Of a stretch of DNA of 64,000 bases, positions 18,336 through 27,323 are shown piece by piece. Origin of the DNA: Bacteroidaceae bacterium (GTDB lineage Bacteria; Bacteroidota; Bacteroidia; Bacteroidales; Bacteroidaceae). Both the position numbers and the translations under genes were made by a program. The stretch is taken from the NCBI GenBank assembly GCA_017631315.1, contig JAGBTN010000018.1:1-64000 (forward strand), read 5' to 3'. A model generated the notes under the pieces. It saw nothing but the letters and a program-made list of their open reading frames with translations, was not told the origin of the DNA and made no database searches. How positions within the stretch are numbered: the stretch's first letter is position 1; each line of letters begins with the position of its first letter.

Positions 18336-18363
18336 AAAGCCTTCCTTTGGAGGGGAAGGCTTT
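18336..18363 (-). terminator. Terminator downstream of metY
   Basis: Ten-base arms AAAGCCTTCC and GGAAGGCTTT enclose an eight-base loop, with A and T runs on both sides, so the hairpin can end metY (stop at 18376) on the minus strand. Confidence 0.85.
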
Positions 18364-18375
18364 AAAAGATGGGAA

Positions 18376-19656
18376 CTACATTTTAGCCATTGCTTGTTCA
18401 AGGTCGGCAATAATGTCGTCTATGTTTTCGATGCCGACACTGAGTCGGACAAGGTCGGGGGCAATGCCGGCTTCGCGGAGTTGTTCGTCGGAAAGTTGGC
18501 GGTGTGTGTGGCTTGCAGGGTGCAAAACACAAGTGCGGGCATCGGCAACATGCGTCACAATGCTGATGAAGTCAAGGTTGTCCATAAAGCGAATGGCCTC
18601 TTCCTTCGTGCCTTTCAATCCGAAGGCAATCACGCCGCAAGTGCCGTTCGGCAAATACTTTTGAGCCAAATCATAGTATTTATTTGAGGGCAGACCCGCG
18701 AAATTCACCCATCCAACCTTAGGATTCTTTTCCAGCCACTCGGCAACCTTCTGTGCATTCTCGCAGTGGCGAGGCATGCGAAGATGCAGAGTCTCAAGTC
18801 CGAGGTTAAGCAGGAAAGCATTTTGAGGAGAAGGGATGCTGCCCAAGTCACGCATCAGTTGAGCAACAAGCTTCGTGGTGTAAGCCATATTGCCAAAAGC
18901 TTTGGTGTAAGTCAGGCCGTGATAGGATTCGTCGGGAGTGCAGAGACAGGGGAATTTCTCAGCATAATCTTCCCAAGGGAAGTTGCCACTATCGACAACT
19001 ACACCGCCAACTTGCGTTGCATGGCCGTCCATATATTTTGTGGTCGAGTGTGTTACGATGTCGCAACCCCATTCAAACGGACGGCAGTTGATTGGCGTGG
19101 CAAAGGTGTTGTCCACGATGAGAGGAACACCATGTTTGTGGGCCATCTTTGCAAAACGCTCAATGTCGAATACATTGCAGCCAGGGTTGGAGATGGTTTC
19201 GCCAAAGAAACATTTTGTGTTGGGACGGAAGGCGGCTTCGATGCGCTCGTCATCCCATTCGGGATCGATGAAGGTACATTCGATTCCGAGCTTCTTCAGT
19301 GTAACGCCAAACAAGTTGAATGTGCCTCCGTAAATGGTGTTTGCGGTGATGAAATGATCGCCTGCCTGGCAGATATTGAAGATTGCATAGAAGTTTGCCG
19401 CTTGTCCACTGCTTGTCAGCACCGCACCGACGCCGCCTTCGAGAGCCGCGATTTTTTGCGCCACTGCATCGTTTGTGGGGTTGGCAAGGCGGGTGTAAAA
19501 GTATCCATTGTCTTTTAGGTCAAACAGACGAGCCATTTGGTCGCTTGTCTCATAGCGAAAGGTTGTGCTCTGGAAAATAGGCAATTGTTGTGACTCGCCT
19601 TTCTTTGGCTTCCATCCGCCATGAATACATATGGTCTCAAGGTTCTTTTTCTTCAT
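18376..19656 (-). CDS. metY: O-acetylhomoserine sulfhydrylase (Cys/Met metabolism PLP enzyme)
   Basis: The protein has 426 residues, the normal length for MetY. It makes homocysteine from O-acetylhomoserine and sulfide. The start is typical (ETICIHGGWKP) and PIFQSTTFRYETSD follows. The PLP-binding lysine is in THSTTKYMDGH near residue 205, after DNTFATP. The long AQKYLPNGTCGVIAFGLKG and VRLSVGIENIDDIIADL near the C-terminus are typical of the O-acetylhomoserine branch and unlike the shorter MetB/MetC proteins. The gene is divergent from pflB, has its own promoter box at 19692-19699 and ends at a strong terminator. I see no S-adenosylmethionine riboswitch in the short leader. A gamma-synthase side activity is possible. 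Confidence 0.93.
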   Translation of the reverse strand: MKKKNLETICIHGGWKPKKGESQQLPIFQSTTFRYETSDQMARLFDLKDNGYFYTRLANPTNDAVAQKIAALEGGVGAVLTSSGQAANFYAIFNICQAGDHFITANTIYGGTFNLFGVTLKKLGIECTFIDPEWDDERIEAAFRPNTKCFFGETISNPGCNVFDIERFAKMAHKHGVPLIVDNTFATPINCRPFEWGCDIVTHSTTKYMDGHATQVGGVVVDSGNFPWEDYAEKFPCLCTPDESYHGLTYTKAFGNMAYTTKLVAQLMRDLGSIPSPQNAFLLNLGLETLHLRMPRHCENAQKVAEWLEKNPKVGWVNFAGLPSNKYYDLAQKYLPNGTCGVIAFGLKGTKEEAIRFMDNLDFISIVTHVADARTCVLHPASHTHRQLSDEQLREAGIAPDLVRLSVGIENIDDIIADLEQAMAKM

Positions 19657-19691
19657 AATTTTAGTGATGTTATGTTTTCAACTTTGAGGTG

Positions 19692-19699
19692 CAAAGTTA
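19692..19699 (-). promoter_or_regulatory. -7 box for metY
   Basis: The minus strand reads TAACTTTG, 36 bases upstream of the metY start codon, a full consensus match. Confidence 0.75.
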
Positions 19700-19849
19700 C
19701 ATATTTCTACGACAATGACAAGAACATGATTTAAGTTTTCTGTTAAAAATGTTTGATGTGTGAGGTCTCACACAATGATATATGTCAATTAAAGTGAAAT
19801 AATGATAGAAAGAACAGGCAATAATAGCTGGACTTTGGATTATTTTTTG

Positions 19850-19857
19850 TACCTTTG
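19850..19857 (+). promoter_or_regulatory. -7 box for pflB
   Basis: TACCTTTG matches TAnnTTTG. It puts the transcript start near 19863 and so rules out the in-frame ATG at 19802 as the start of pflB. Confidence 0.8.
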
Positions 19858-19894
19858 CACGCAAACATGTAAAACCAATAAAACCAATATATAC

Positions 19895-22129
19895 ATGAAA
19901 TTAACGAATCATTTAAATCAGTACAAGGGTTTAATTTGGAGGCGCGAGATAAATGTCCGCGACTTCATTCAGAACAACTACACGCCATATACCGGCGACG
20001 AATCTTTTCTTGTTGGTCCTACAGCACGTACTTTGAAACTTTGGGAAATTCTTTCCGAGATGTTCAAGGTGGAACGTGAGAAGGGCGTCTATGATGCAGA
20101 AACAAAGAAGCCACAAACTTTGTGCACATATGGACCTGGATATATCAGCAAAGAAGATGAGGTTATCGTTGGCTTGCAGACAGATGCTCCTCTTAAGCGT
20201 GGTATCTTCCCCAAGGGAGGTATTCGTATGGTGGAGGCTGCATTGCAGTCTTATGGCTATGAGCTTGATGCCGACACGAAAGATGTTTATACCAAGCATC
20301 GCAAGACACACAATGCAGGTGTGTTCTCGGCTTATACACAGGATATCCGCAAGGCTCGTCATTCTCATATTATCACTGGTCTTCCTGATGCTTATGGCCG
20401 TGGTCGTATCATTGGCGACTATCGTCGTATTGCCCTCTATGGCGTTGACAACCTCATAGCAGAAAAGAAGCGTTTCTTGGACAGACTCGATGTTCAGGAG
20501 ATGACAGAGAGCGTAATCCGTCAGCGTGAAGAGATTTCAGAGCAAATTCAGGCATTGAAGGATTTCGTTAAGATGTGTGCAGATTATGGCTTTGATGTAA
20601 CGAAACCTGCGCAGAATGCTCGCGAGGCAGTGCAGTTCGTATACTTCGGCTATCTTGGCGCAGTAAAGGACCAGGATGGTGCTGCTATGTCAATTGGCCG
20701 TATTTCAACCTTCCTTGATATTTTCATCGAACATGATTTGCAGAATGGTACTCTGACTGAAGAGGAGGCTCAGGAACTTATTGACCAAATGGTTATCAAG
20801 CTCCGTATTATCCGCTTCCTTCGTACTCCAGAATATAACGACCTTTTCTCTGGCGACCCCGTTTGGGTAACTGCAAGCGAAGGCGGTATGGGTATCGATG
20901 GTCGTACCCTCGTTACCAAGACCTGCTTCCGTATGCTCCACACATTGGATAACCTTGGCCCCGCTCCTGAGCCCAACCTGACTGTACTTTGGAGCGATCG
21001 TTTGCCGGAGGGTTGGAAGCGTTATTGTGCAAAGATGTCTATTAAGACAAGCGCAATTCAGTACGAGAACGATGATTTGATGCGTGTTGACTTTGGTGAC
21101 GACTATGGTATTGCATGCTGCGTGAGCCCCATGAAGATTGGCAAACAGATGCAGTTCTTCGGCGCTCGTGCCAACTTGGCGAAGTGCCTGCTCTATGCTA
21201 TTAATGGTGGTAGAGACGAACGCAGCGGCGAACAGGTTACTCCGGTATTTACTCCGATCACTTCCGACGTGCTTGAATATGATGATGTAATGGAGAAGTT
21301 CGAGCAGATGATGCAATGGCTTGCAAAGGTCTATGCAGATGCTTTGAAGATTATTCACTACATGCACGACAAGTATGACTACGAGGCATTCGAGATGTCT
21401 TTGCACGATGGTGATGTAGAGCGCATCAGTGCTTCTGGTATTGCCGGTCTGTCTATCGTTACCGACTCTTTGGCTGCTATCAAGTATGGTACAGTGAAGG
21501 TGATTCGTGACGATAGAGGTTTGGCTGTTGGTTTCGAGAACAGTGGCTATGTGCCTTTCGGTAACAACGACGACAAGACCGACGCATTGGCTATGATGGT
21601 AACGGAGAAGTTCATGGAGTTCATGCGCCAGCACCAGACATACCGCGAGGCTGTTCCTACTCAGTCAGTACTGACCATTACTTCGAACGTTGTTTACGGC
21701 AAATACACAGGTGCTACTCCCGACGGACGTCCTGGAGGCGTTCCATTTGCTCCTGGTGCTAACCCAATGAATGGCCGCGACACACGTGGTGCTGTTGCTG
21801 CTCTTGCATCAGTTGCAAAACTTCCCTTCCAACATTCACACGACGGCATCTCTTACACCTTCGCCATTTCACCGGCTACATTGGGTAAGAACAATGAGAT
21901 GCAGGTGGACAACCTCGTCAATCTGATGGACGGTTACTTTACTCCCGACGGTGGTCATCACCTCAATGTGAATGTCTTCGACCGTGAACTTCTTGTTGAT
22001 GCTATGGAGCATCCCGAGAAATATCCGCAATTGACTATCCGCGTATCTGGTTATGCAGTGAACTTCGTTAAGTTGACTCGCGAACAGCAGCTTGACGTTC
22101 TCAGCCGTACCATTAACCACGCTCTTTAA
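19895..22129 (+). CDS. pflB: Formate C-acetyltransferase (pyruvate formate-lyase)
   Basis: The protein has 744 residues from the ATG at 19895 ([10 protein letters not shown]), chosen because the promoter box lies between it and an earlier in-frame ATG at 19802. The enzyme splits pyruvate into acetyl-CoA and formate under anaerobic conditions by a glycyl radical. The catalytic cysteine pair is in [11 protein letters not shown] near residues 407-408, and the radical glycine is in RVSGYAVNF near residue 719. Length and motifs match the family closely. The activase gene pflA follows 130 bases later on the same strand, with a long inverted repeat in the gap. It is a core fermentation gene; no FNR-type box was recognised. 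Confidence 0.97.
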   Translation: MKLTNHLNQYKGLIWRREINVRDFIQNNYTPYTGDESFLVGPTARTLKLWEILSEMFKVEREKGVYDAETKKPQTLCTYGPGYISKEDEVIVGLQTDAPLKRGIFPKGGIRMVEAALQSYGYELDADTKDVYTKHRKTHNAGVFSAYTQDIRKARHSHIITGLPDAYGRGRIIGDYRRIALYGVDNLIAEKKRFLDRLDVQEMTESVIRQREEISEQIQALKDFVKMCADYGFDVTKPAQNAREAVQFVYFGYLGAVKDQDGAAMSIGRISTFLDIFIEHDLQNGTLTEEEAQELIDQMVIKLRIIRFLRTPEYNDLFSGDPVWVTASEGGMGIDGRTLVTKTCFRMLHTLDNLGPAPEPNLTVLWSDRLPEGWKRYCAKMSIKTSAIQYENDDLMRVDFGDDYGIACCVSPMKIGKQMQFFGARANLAKCLLYAINGGRDERSGEQVTPVFTPITSDVLEYDDVMEKFEQMMQWLAKVYADALKIIHYMHDKYDYEAFEMSLHDGDVERISASGIAGLSIVTDSLAAIKYGTVKVIRDDRGLAVGFENSGYVPFGNNDDKTDALAMMVTEKFMEFMRQHQTYREAVPTQSVLTITSNVVYGKYTGATPDGRPGGVPFAPGANPMNGRDTRGAVAALASVAKLPFQHSHDGISYTFAISPATLGKNNEMQVDNLVNLMDGYFTPDGGHHLNVNVFDRELLVDAMEHPEKYPQLTIRVSGYAVNFVKLTREQQLDVLSRTINHAL

Positions 22130-22145
22130 TTAGTAAAGAAGAGTT

Positions 22146-22259
22146 CATAAATTCAATATTCTATTTCCTTTGTCGGAACGCTGACTTCTTTGCAGGTTGC
22201 CATGGGATGGCGCTTGATGCGGAAGGAAGCAGGTCACAGGATTGGATATTGAATTTATG
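22146..22259 (+). repeat. Inverted repeat spanning the pflB-pflA gap
   Basis: CATAAATTCAATAT at 22146-22159 is the exact reverse complement of 22246-22259, extended by a G-U pair and a C-G pair. The 3' arm contains the ATG at 22257. The 86-base loop holds a smaller hairpin, GCCA/TGGC. In the mRNA this stem would hide that start codon. Confidence 0.6.
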
Positions 22260-23066
22260 GACTCTGTTTTTTATATGATAGCTCGTATTCATTCTATAGA
22301 GACGTTGGGTGCTGTTGATGGCCCTGGCATCCGTTTTGTGGCTTTTATGCAGGGCTGTCCTTTGCGATGTGCCTTTTGTCATAATCCGGACACTTGGGAA
22401 ACCTTTCCTGCGGAAAGACCAACGGAAACGGATTCTTCGTCTTTGCCGCAATCTTCCCATAGCGTAGAGGGTGGGGGCTACTGGACGGCAGAAGAACTTA
22501 TGGCCGAAGTGTTGCGATACAAGAATTTCATTCGCAAGGGAGGTGTGACACTCAGTGGTGGCGAACCGCTTTTGCAGGCTCGCTTTGCCAAAGAGTTCTT
22601 CGCTCTGTGTCGACAGAATGGCATTCATACGGCTCTTGACACAAGTGGAGCGGTCTTTACTCCGGAGGCACGAGCTGTTATGGACTACACGGATCTTGTA
22701 CTTCTTGACATCAAAACAGCCGACGACACTTTACACCCCTCGTACGTTGGCGCAGAGAGGACCAACAATCGTCGCTGGTTCGACTATCTGCTCGAAATAG
22801 GAAAACCCATTTGGGTACGTCATGTAGTTGTTCCAGGCTATACAGATAACGAGGTTCAATTGAAGGGCGTAGCTGATTACCTTCAGGCCTATCTCCCGAT
22901 TATTGAGCGAATAGAACTGCTCCCATATCACAGTTTAGGTAAGTATAAGTACGAAAAACTGGGGCTCTCTTATCGTTTGGCCGATGTTCCAGACCTTACG
23001 CAAGAGGAAATCAATCGTGTGCGTGCTCTGTTCCGGCAGTGGTTGCCGAATGTAACCATATCTTAG
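22257..23066 (+). CDS. pflA: Pyruvate formate-lyase activating enzyme
   Basis: This radical SAM enzyme loads the glycyl radical on PflB. The cluster motif CPLRCAFC (CX3CX2C) lies near residue 33, with a typical start segment IARIHSIETLGAVDGPGIRF. GGVTLSGGEPLLQ is the SAM-contacting GGE region. VLLDIKTADD and VRHVVVPGYTDN are further conserved pieces. Three in-frame ATGs exist at 22242, 22257 and 22275; the last (MIARIHSIE) fits other PflA proteins best, but 22257 is also possible and lies in a stem (see 22146-22259). The gene lies downstream of pflB, so they are likely co-transcribed, with the structured gap setting their ratio (inference). Array D follows the stop codon. Confidence 0.93.
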   Translation: MDSVFYMIARIHSIETLGAVDGPGIRFVAFMQGCPLRCAFCHNPDTWETFPAERPTETDSSSLPQSSHSVEGGGYWTAEELMAEVLRYKNFIRKGGVTLSGGEPLLQARFAKEFFALCRQNGIHTALDTSGAVFTPEARAVMDYTDLVLLDIKTADDTLHPSYVGAERTNNRRWFDYLLEIGKPIWVRHVVVPGYTDNEVQLKGVADYLQAYLPIIERIELLPYHSLGKYKYEKLGLSYRLADVPDLTQEEINRVRALFRQWLPNVTIS

Positions 23067-23097
23067 GGAAGTCGCATCGCACAACAGTCGTCTAAAT

Positions 23098-23185
23098 TAC
23101 CTTAACCATTATTGCCAAAAAGGTTAACCATTCTGTACGGAAAGGTTAGCCTTTTTCTGTAAATAGGTTAACCAATATTTTGCAG
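23098..23185. repeat. 22-bp-period array D (four units, GGTTAACC flavour)
   Basis: Units start at 23098, 23120, 23142 and 23164, each exactly 22 bases. They share a core of (C/G)(C/G)TTAACC or GGTTAGCC in the same columns; the last ends in TTTTGCAG, as in array I. The core is unlike the GTTTGCC of the other arrays, but period and placement just after the pflA stop are the same. Confidence 0.65.
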
Positions 23186-23205
23186 GCGGCGGAGGGGTGT
23201 GGCAA

Positions 23206-23243
23206 AAAAGAAATCCCGCAGCGTTTGTAAACGTTGCGGGATT
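23206..23243 (-). terminator. Terminator for tRNA-Cys (may act both ways)
   Basis: AATCCCGCAGCGTTT (23212-23226) pairs with 23229-23243 with one G-U; the loop is two bases. On the minus strand a T-rich run (TTTCTTTTTTG) follows. It may also end pflBA transcripts on the plus strand. Confidence 0.85.
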
Positions 23244-23258
23244 CGTTGTTTTCGAGGG

Positions 23259-23330
23259 AGGTGCCTGGCGGATTCGAACCGCCGTGCACGGTTTTGCAGA
23301 CCGGTGACTAAGCCACTCATCCAAGGCACC
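23259..23330 (-). tRNA. tRNA-Cys (GCA)
   Basis: The minus strand gives a full cloverleaf: acceptor arms GGTGCCT and AGGCACC, the T arm with GGTTCGAATCC, and the anticodon loop CTGCAAA with anticodon GCA. The discriminator base is U, as expected for tRNA-Cys, and CCA is not encoded. A promoter box (23349-23356) and a terminator flank it. Confidence 0.97.
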
Positions 23331-23348
23331 ATTTCCTTAAATGCGGTG

Positions 23349-23356
23349 CAAAGGTA
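23349..23356 (-). promoter_or_regulatory. -7 box for tRNA-Cys
   Basis: The minus strand reads TACCTTTG, 19 bases before the tRNA 5' end. Confidence 0.75.
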
Positions 23357-23441
23357 CGACGATTATTTCATATTGCCAAACAAACTGGCAACTTTTTTTG
23401 TCGAAGGGCTATTTTTGTTCGATTTGCGCAGTCGGTTGTCT

Positions 23442-25016
23442 TCAGCGAAGATATACTTTGCGACCACCGACTACGTATATTCCGGCAGGCAATTTGCCGT
23501 TTTCCCATTTGCTGTTCTCTACTTTGCGACCCTGCAGGTCGTACACATTCTTGTCAAGAACGAACGGTGAGTTGTAGATTTCTTCAATGCCAGTTGCATA
23601 TTCAAGAGCCTTCTGGTAGGCAGTCTTCAGTGCCTCTATAGCCTGGAGGTACTCGTATATCATGTAGTCCCCAGGAGCGTCGAGGATAGCTTTTGCAGTA
23701 GCCATCGCACTGAGGAACTCGGCAAATTCTTTATCCTCTTCGTGGCCGGGCTCAATAGTGAGAGTGCTGCACTCTTTGTAGAGTGTGCCCAACTCGTAGC
23801 GATTGGTAATGACACGATACATTCTTGCAGTATTCTCTACGAGCGATGCACCGCTGCATGCTGCTCCCATAGATGCGTCTTCATCCGCTCCGGTCCATTT
23901 TGTGCCCCAATAATAGTTCATGAAGATGATAGGGTATCGTGATATGTCGAGGTTCTTCCACAAGGTTTGTGTGTTCTTCTGAATAAGTTTTGAAAGATTG
24001 ATGCGGTTCTGGGCGGGCATGTCCTCGTCGAGAACAAAGTTGACAGCATAAGGAATGAGTATGGCTTTGAAGATGCTCTGGTCGCCACTTGGGCCCTCAT
24101 CGCGAAGGATTCCGTTGTGTGTGCACCATCCATTGGTGAAGGCATAGTTCAGACAATTGTATGCTGTTTGTTTATACTTGTTTTTAATGGTTGTCGATTC
24201 GTCGGTAACATGGATGAGCATGCGGCATGCCTCGGCAAAGGTGCCTTGTGTATAACTCAAGGGAGGTTCCTCTATGTGGTCGTTGTTCTTCAGCATTTTC
24301 TTGCTGGCATAGGTATAAAGTTTCTTTGCGTATTCCAGATACTTTGTGTTTGTCTCTGAACCGAATATCTTGTGAAGTTTTGCTGCGACCAATGTTGCAG
24401 GCGATTGTGTGCAGGCATTCGGACCACTGCCTTCGTCGGTGTTCCATGGAAGCCAAAGTCCACCGGTCGCTTCATCCTCGTTAGCACGTGTGATGATGTA
24501 GTTGTCAAAGACTTGGCGGGCAACCGTAGCGTATGATTTGGTATTTGTTGCTTCGCTAATGTGCAGCAATGTGAGAGTAATCCAACACATATCGTCGGTG
24601 TAGGGGTTTTCAAACATCTTGTAGTCCCTTGTTGTGTTGGGTGTGGTTGTTGTGCTTGCAGCAGCACCGGCGTAGTTGTTGGCTTTGTTCTTGTACCAGA
24701 GCTTGATGTAGTTCAGGTATCTGTTTGCAAGAGTGCGGTTGATGTTCTTGTAACGTTCGTAGGCATAGACAACAACGTCAATGGCATGTGCCTGTGTCCA
24801 ATAGGCATTGAAGGCATAGTGCTTGTAACTGACATTGAAATAGCCTTTGTCCTTAATCATAAAGGATTCGATAAAGGCATGGGTTGTAGTGTCAGCCTTT
24901 GTTTCGTAGGTCTCTCCTCTAATGGAGTTATATATGTTTTTTGTGGCGGTAGATTGTGCAAATATCTCTGTGGCCGACAAGGCAATCAATAAGAGCGTAG
25001 CAAGTTTTCTGAACAT
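23442..25016 (-). CDS. Glycoside hydrolase family 76 protein with T9SS-like tail
   Basis: The protein has 524 residues with a signal peptide (KLATLLLIALSATEIFA). The middle follows the all-helical GH76 (alpha-1,6-mannanase) plan: AYWTQAHAIDVVVYAYERY, ENPYTDDMCWITLTLL near residue 136 (the YxDDxxW active-site aspartate pair), then GGLWLPWN and the later SYTQGTFAEACRMLIHVT and DEGPSGDQSIFKAILI. The C-terminus (VYDLQGRKVENSKW, then AGIYVVGGRKVYLR) is the tail type shared with other exported proteins here. It probably acts on alpha-mannan outside the cell. No SusC/SusD pair is near it. GH92, another mannosidase family, is at 51.6 kb but not linked. No clear promoter box was seen upstream. Confidence 0.85.
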   Translation of the reverse strand: MFRKLATLLLIALSATEIFAQSTATKNIYNSIRGETYETKADTTTHAFIESFMIKDKGYFNVSYKHYAFNAYWTQAHAIDVVVYAYERYKNINRTLANRYLNYIKLWYKNKANNYAGAAASTTTTPNTTRDYKMFENPYTDDMCWITLTLLHISEATNTKSYATVARQVFDNYIITRANEDEATGGLWLPWNTDEGSGPNACTQSPATLVAAKLHKIFGSETNTKYLEYAKKLYTYASKKMLKNNDHIEEPPLSYTQGTFAEACRMLIHVTDESTTIKNKYKQTAYNCLNYAFTNGWCTHNGILRDEGPSGDQSIFKAILIPYAVNFVLDEDMPAQNRINLSKLIQKNTQTLWKNLDISRYPIIFMNYYWGTKWTGADEDASMGAACSGASLVENTARMYRVITNRYELGTLYKECSTLTIEPGHEEDKEFAEFLSAMATAKAILDAPGDYMIYEYLQAIEALKTAYQKALEYATGIEEIYNSPFVLDKNVYDLQGRKVENSKWENGKLPAGIYVVGGRKVYLR

Positions 25017-25058
25017 CTTTTCACCTTTCTTTAATTGGTATATAATTGTATAAGTTAA

Positions 25059-25121
25059 AACAGCAGAGCCAAATCCTTTTCGTTGACATTGGGAATTGTA
25101 AAAGTATTTGGCTCTGCTGCC
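25059..25121 (-). terminator. Long-stem terminator between mscL and the GH76 gene
   Basis: AGCAGAGCCAAAT at 25062-25074 is the exact reverse complement of 25106-25118, and inner TTTT and AAAA runs can extend the stem. On the minus strand GTTTTAA follows. It lies 21 bases after the mscL stop. Confidence 0.65.
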
Positions 25122-25139
25122 AAATATATTACATTGTTT

Positions 25140-25598
25140 TTATTGTTTCTTCAGCAGGTCGCGTATTTCAGTCAGCAATTTCTCCTCTGCGCTTGGTTCG
25201 GGAGCAGGTGCAGGCGCAGCGGGTGCTTCAACTTCCTTCTTCTTACGCAATTCTGTAAGTTTTGTTACACCCTTAATCATAAAGAAAATAGTTAGAGCTA
25301 TAATCAAGAAATCAACAACATTCTGTATGAATGAACCATAATTAAGAGTAACTTCAGCAACAGCTGCTTGAACAACATTTCCTGCCTCATCCAACTGTTC
25401 AGGAACTGCATCCTTAAGCACCAACTTGAGGTCTTTAAAATCAACGCCGCCAATAAGAACTCCAATAGGAGGCATTATAACATCATTTACAACTGATGAT
25501 ACAATCTTGTTGAATGCACCGCCGATGATGACACCGATAGCCATATCTATCACGTTGCCTTTAAGGGCGAATGCCTTGAAATCTTGAATAAATGACAT
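25140..25598 (-). CDS. mscL: Large-conductance mechanosensitive channel
   Basis: The protein has 152 residues. The N-terminal [39 protein letters not shown] region matches the first MscL helix and pore segment (shown here in part: [16 protein letters not shown]). A second membrane segment ([15 protein letters not shown]) and a charged C-terminal helix follow, with an Ala/Pro-rich linker before the final coiled segment ([12 protein letters not shown]). It opens under membrane tension to release solutes during osmotic downshock. The linker (AAPAPAPEP) makes it slightly longer than the E. coli protein. It is divergent from the tiny lipoprotein gene, with the two promoter boxes only 20 bases apart. 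Confidence 0.95.
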   Translation of the reverse strand: MSFIQDFKAFALKGNVIDMAIGVIIGGAFNKIVSSVVNDVIMPPIGVLIGGVDFKDLKLVLKDAVPEQLDEAGNVVQAAVAEVTLNYGSFIQNVVDFLIIALTIFFMIKGVTKLTELRKKKEVEAPAAPAPAPEPSAEEKLLTEIRDLLKKQ

Positions 25599-25629
25599 AA
25601 TTATAGAATTTTTTATTGGTTAACGAGTG

Positions 25630-25637
25630 CGAAATTA
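25630..25637 (-). promoter_or_regulatory. -7 box for mscL (one mismatch)
   Basis: The minus strand reads TAATTTCG, one mismatch from TAnnTTTG, 32 bases before the mscL start codon. Confidence 0.5.
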
Positions 25638-25649
25638 AAAAGAATTTTG

Positions 25650-25657
25650 TAATTTTG
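25650..25657 (+). promoter_or_regulatory. -7 box for the small lipoprotein gene
   Basis: TAATTTTG matches TAnnTTTG exactly and lies 20 bases before the GTG at 25677. Confidence 0.7.
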
Positions 25658-25676
25658 CAGCGGAAAAGAAGGAAAA

Positions 25677-25769
25677 GTGAAGAAAAAACTCATTTTTGTA
25701 TCAATATGCCTGCTTTTAGCAGTTATTGTATTGGCATGTAAGTCATCGCACTACTGCAATTGCGGATGA
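25677..25769 (+). CDS. Tiny lipoprotein (30 residues)
   Basis: A GTG-started frame encodes 30 residues: three lysines, a hydrophobic stretch (LIFVSICLLLAVIVL), a lipobox ending in LAC, then a nine-residue mature peptide (KSSHYCNCG) rich in Cys and with a His. The start is set by the -7 box at 25650-25657 and by a purine-rich stretch (AAGAAGGAAAA) just before the GTG. Such short lipid-anchored peptides are easily missed. The mature part could bind metal or be a simple anchor, but no function is known. It precedes gapA by 77 bases on the same strand and may be co-transcribed with it, since I see no clear separate -7 box for gapA. Confidence 0.65.
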   Translation: MKKKLIFVSICLLLAVIVLACKSSHYCNCG

Positions 25770-25846
25770 GACGCACAAAGCGTAATTCAAAATTGACAAA
25801 TTAAAAATTCAAGTTTATTATAAACCCTTTAATTAACACAAACACA

Positions 25847-26878
25847 ATGGCAAACGTAAAAGTCGCTATTAACGGTTTCGGCCGTATCGGTCGCCTCGCT
25901 TTCCGTCAGATGTTCGAGGCTGAAGGTTATGAAGTAGTAGCTATCAACGACTTGACCAGCCCCAAGATGCTGGCTCACCTCTTGAAGTACGACACCGCTC
26001 AGGGTGGTTTCGCTGGCAAGTTCGGCGAAGGCAAGCACATTGTAGAGGCTACAGATAACTCTATCATCGTTGATGGTAAGGAGATCATCATCTATGCTAT
26101 GCCCAACGCTGCTGAACTCCCCTGGGGTCAGATTGGTGTTGACGTAGTTCTCGAGTGCACAGGTTTCTACACAAGCAAGGCAAAGGCTGAGGCTCACATC
26201 CAGGCTGGTGCTAAGAAGGTAGTTATCTCTGCTCCCGCAGGTAACGACCTCCCCACTATCGTTTACAACGTAAACCACGAGACTTTGAAGAAGGAAGACA
26301 CAGTTATCTCTGCTGCTTCTTGCACAACAAACTGCTTGGCTCCCATGGCAGCTGCTCTGAACGCATACGCTCCCATCCAGAGCGGTATCATGAGCACTAT
26401 CCACGCTTACACTGGCGACCAGATGATTCTCGACGGTCCTCAGCGCAAGGGTGACCTCCGTCGCAGCCGTGCAGGTGCTTGCAACATCGTTCCCAACAGC
26501 ACTGGTGCTGCTAAGGCTATCGGTCTCGTTATTCCCGAACTGAACGGCAAGCTCATCGGCTCTGCTCAGCGTATCCCCACTCCCACAGGTTCTACCACCA
26601 TCTTGGTTGCTGTTGTTAAGGGTAAGGACGTTACCGTTGAAGGCATCAACGCTGCCATGAAGGCTGCTCAGACAGAGAGCTACGGCTACACAGAAGATGA
26701 AATCGTAAGCAGCGACATCATCGGCATGAAGTTCGGTAGCCTCTTCGACGCTACTCAGACTATGGTTAGCAAGGTTGACGAGGACACATTCCAGGTACAG
26801 GTTGTTAGCTGGTACGACAACGAGAACAGCTACACCAGCCAGATGGTTCGCACCATCAAGTACTTCGCTGAACTCTAA
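25847..26878 (+). CDS. gapA: Glyceraldehyde-3-phosphate dehydrogenase
   Basis: The protein has 343 residues and catalyses the NAD-dependent oxidation of glyceraldehyde-3-phosphate in glycolysis. The N-terminal NAD-binding motif is [16 protein letters not shown], the catalytic cysteine is in [13 protein letters not shown] near residue 157, and the C-terminal [16 protein letters not shown] is typical. The codon choice is narrow (mostly C-ending for Phe, Tyr, Asn and Asp), unlike most neighbours, which suggests very high expression. It ends at a strong terminator at 26915-26949. Confidence 0.98.
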   Translation: MANVKVAINGFGRIGRLAFRQMFEAEGYEVVAINDLTSPKMLAHLLKYDTAQGGFAGKFGEGKHIVEATDNSIIVDGKEIIIYAMPNAAELPWGQIGVDVVLECTGFYTSKAKAEAHIQAGAKKVVISAPAGNDLPTIVYNVNHETLKKEDTVISAASCTTNCLAPMAAALNAYAPIQSGIMSTIHAYTGDQMILDGPQRKGDLRRSRAGACNIVPNSTGAAKAIGLVIPELNGKLIGSAQRIPTPTGSTTILVAVVKGKDVTVEGINAAMKAAQTESYGYTEDEIVSSDIIGMKFGSLFDATQTMVSKVDEDTFQVQVVSWYDNENSYTSQMVRTIKYFAEL

Positions 26879-26914
26879 TCAGCCCATAAGACGATAAATC
26901 GTTTTATATAAGTC

Positions 26915-26949
26915 AAGGGGTATCACTCAAACGAGCGATACCCCTTTTT
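26915..26949 (+). terminator. Terminator after gapA
   Basis: AAGGGGTATC (26915-26924) pairs with GATACCCCTT (26937-26946), with inner CTC/GAG pairs, and a T run follows on the plus strand. It begins 37 bases after the gapA stop. Confidence 0.9.
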
Positions 26950-27144
26950 GTGTTCGCTGACGCAAATTATTCAACTCTTCTTGCTTCATTTGAATCATGA
27001 ATCAAGTATGATGATCAGCATGATTCTGTCTTTGAGAGAGTTGATTTTTTGATGGCAAGGACGTTTTCCTATGTTCTTTAGCATTATTTTGCCATCATTC
27101 TATTAAAAACTTGCAAAACTGATTTGTTGTAGAAAAAGATTTAA

Positions 27145-27152
27145 TAACTTTG
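27145..27152 (+). promoter_or_regulatory. Distal -7 box upstream of the MG2-like gene
   Basis: TAACTTTG matches the consensus. It would give a leader of about 190 bases that includes the palindrome at 27237-27252. The 473-base gap from gapA to the MG2-like gene holds only this, the gapA terminator, the palindrome and a second promoter box; I see no gene in it. Confidence 0.55.
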
Positions 27153-27236
27153 CTCTCGGTGATTATAGCAATTATAGTTTGTAATATCTGTAAATAAGCA
27201 CTATAAATATATAACAATTTTCGCCAATTACGAAAC

Positions 27237-27252
27237 TTATAAGCGCTTATAA
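27237..27252. promoter_or_regulatory. 16-bp perfect palindrome, possible operator
   Basis: TTATAAGC followed by GCTTATAA is a perfect palindrome between two promoter boxes of the MG2-like gene. It lies 72 bases upstream of the proximal box. The form fits a dimeric repressor or activator site, but the regulator is unknown. Confidence 0.45.
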
Positions 27253-27323
27253 ATCATCGAACTCACGTTAAATAATAAGTTGATAGATGATTTTTCAAGA
27301 ATTCTTGAACGAATCAAAAAATG

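Noticed and set aside
19802-19894. An upstream start for pflB, 31 codons longer
   Set aside because: The consensus -7 box lies inside this stretch, and the extra residues are not found in the family.
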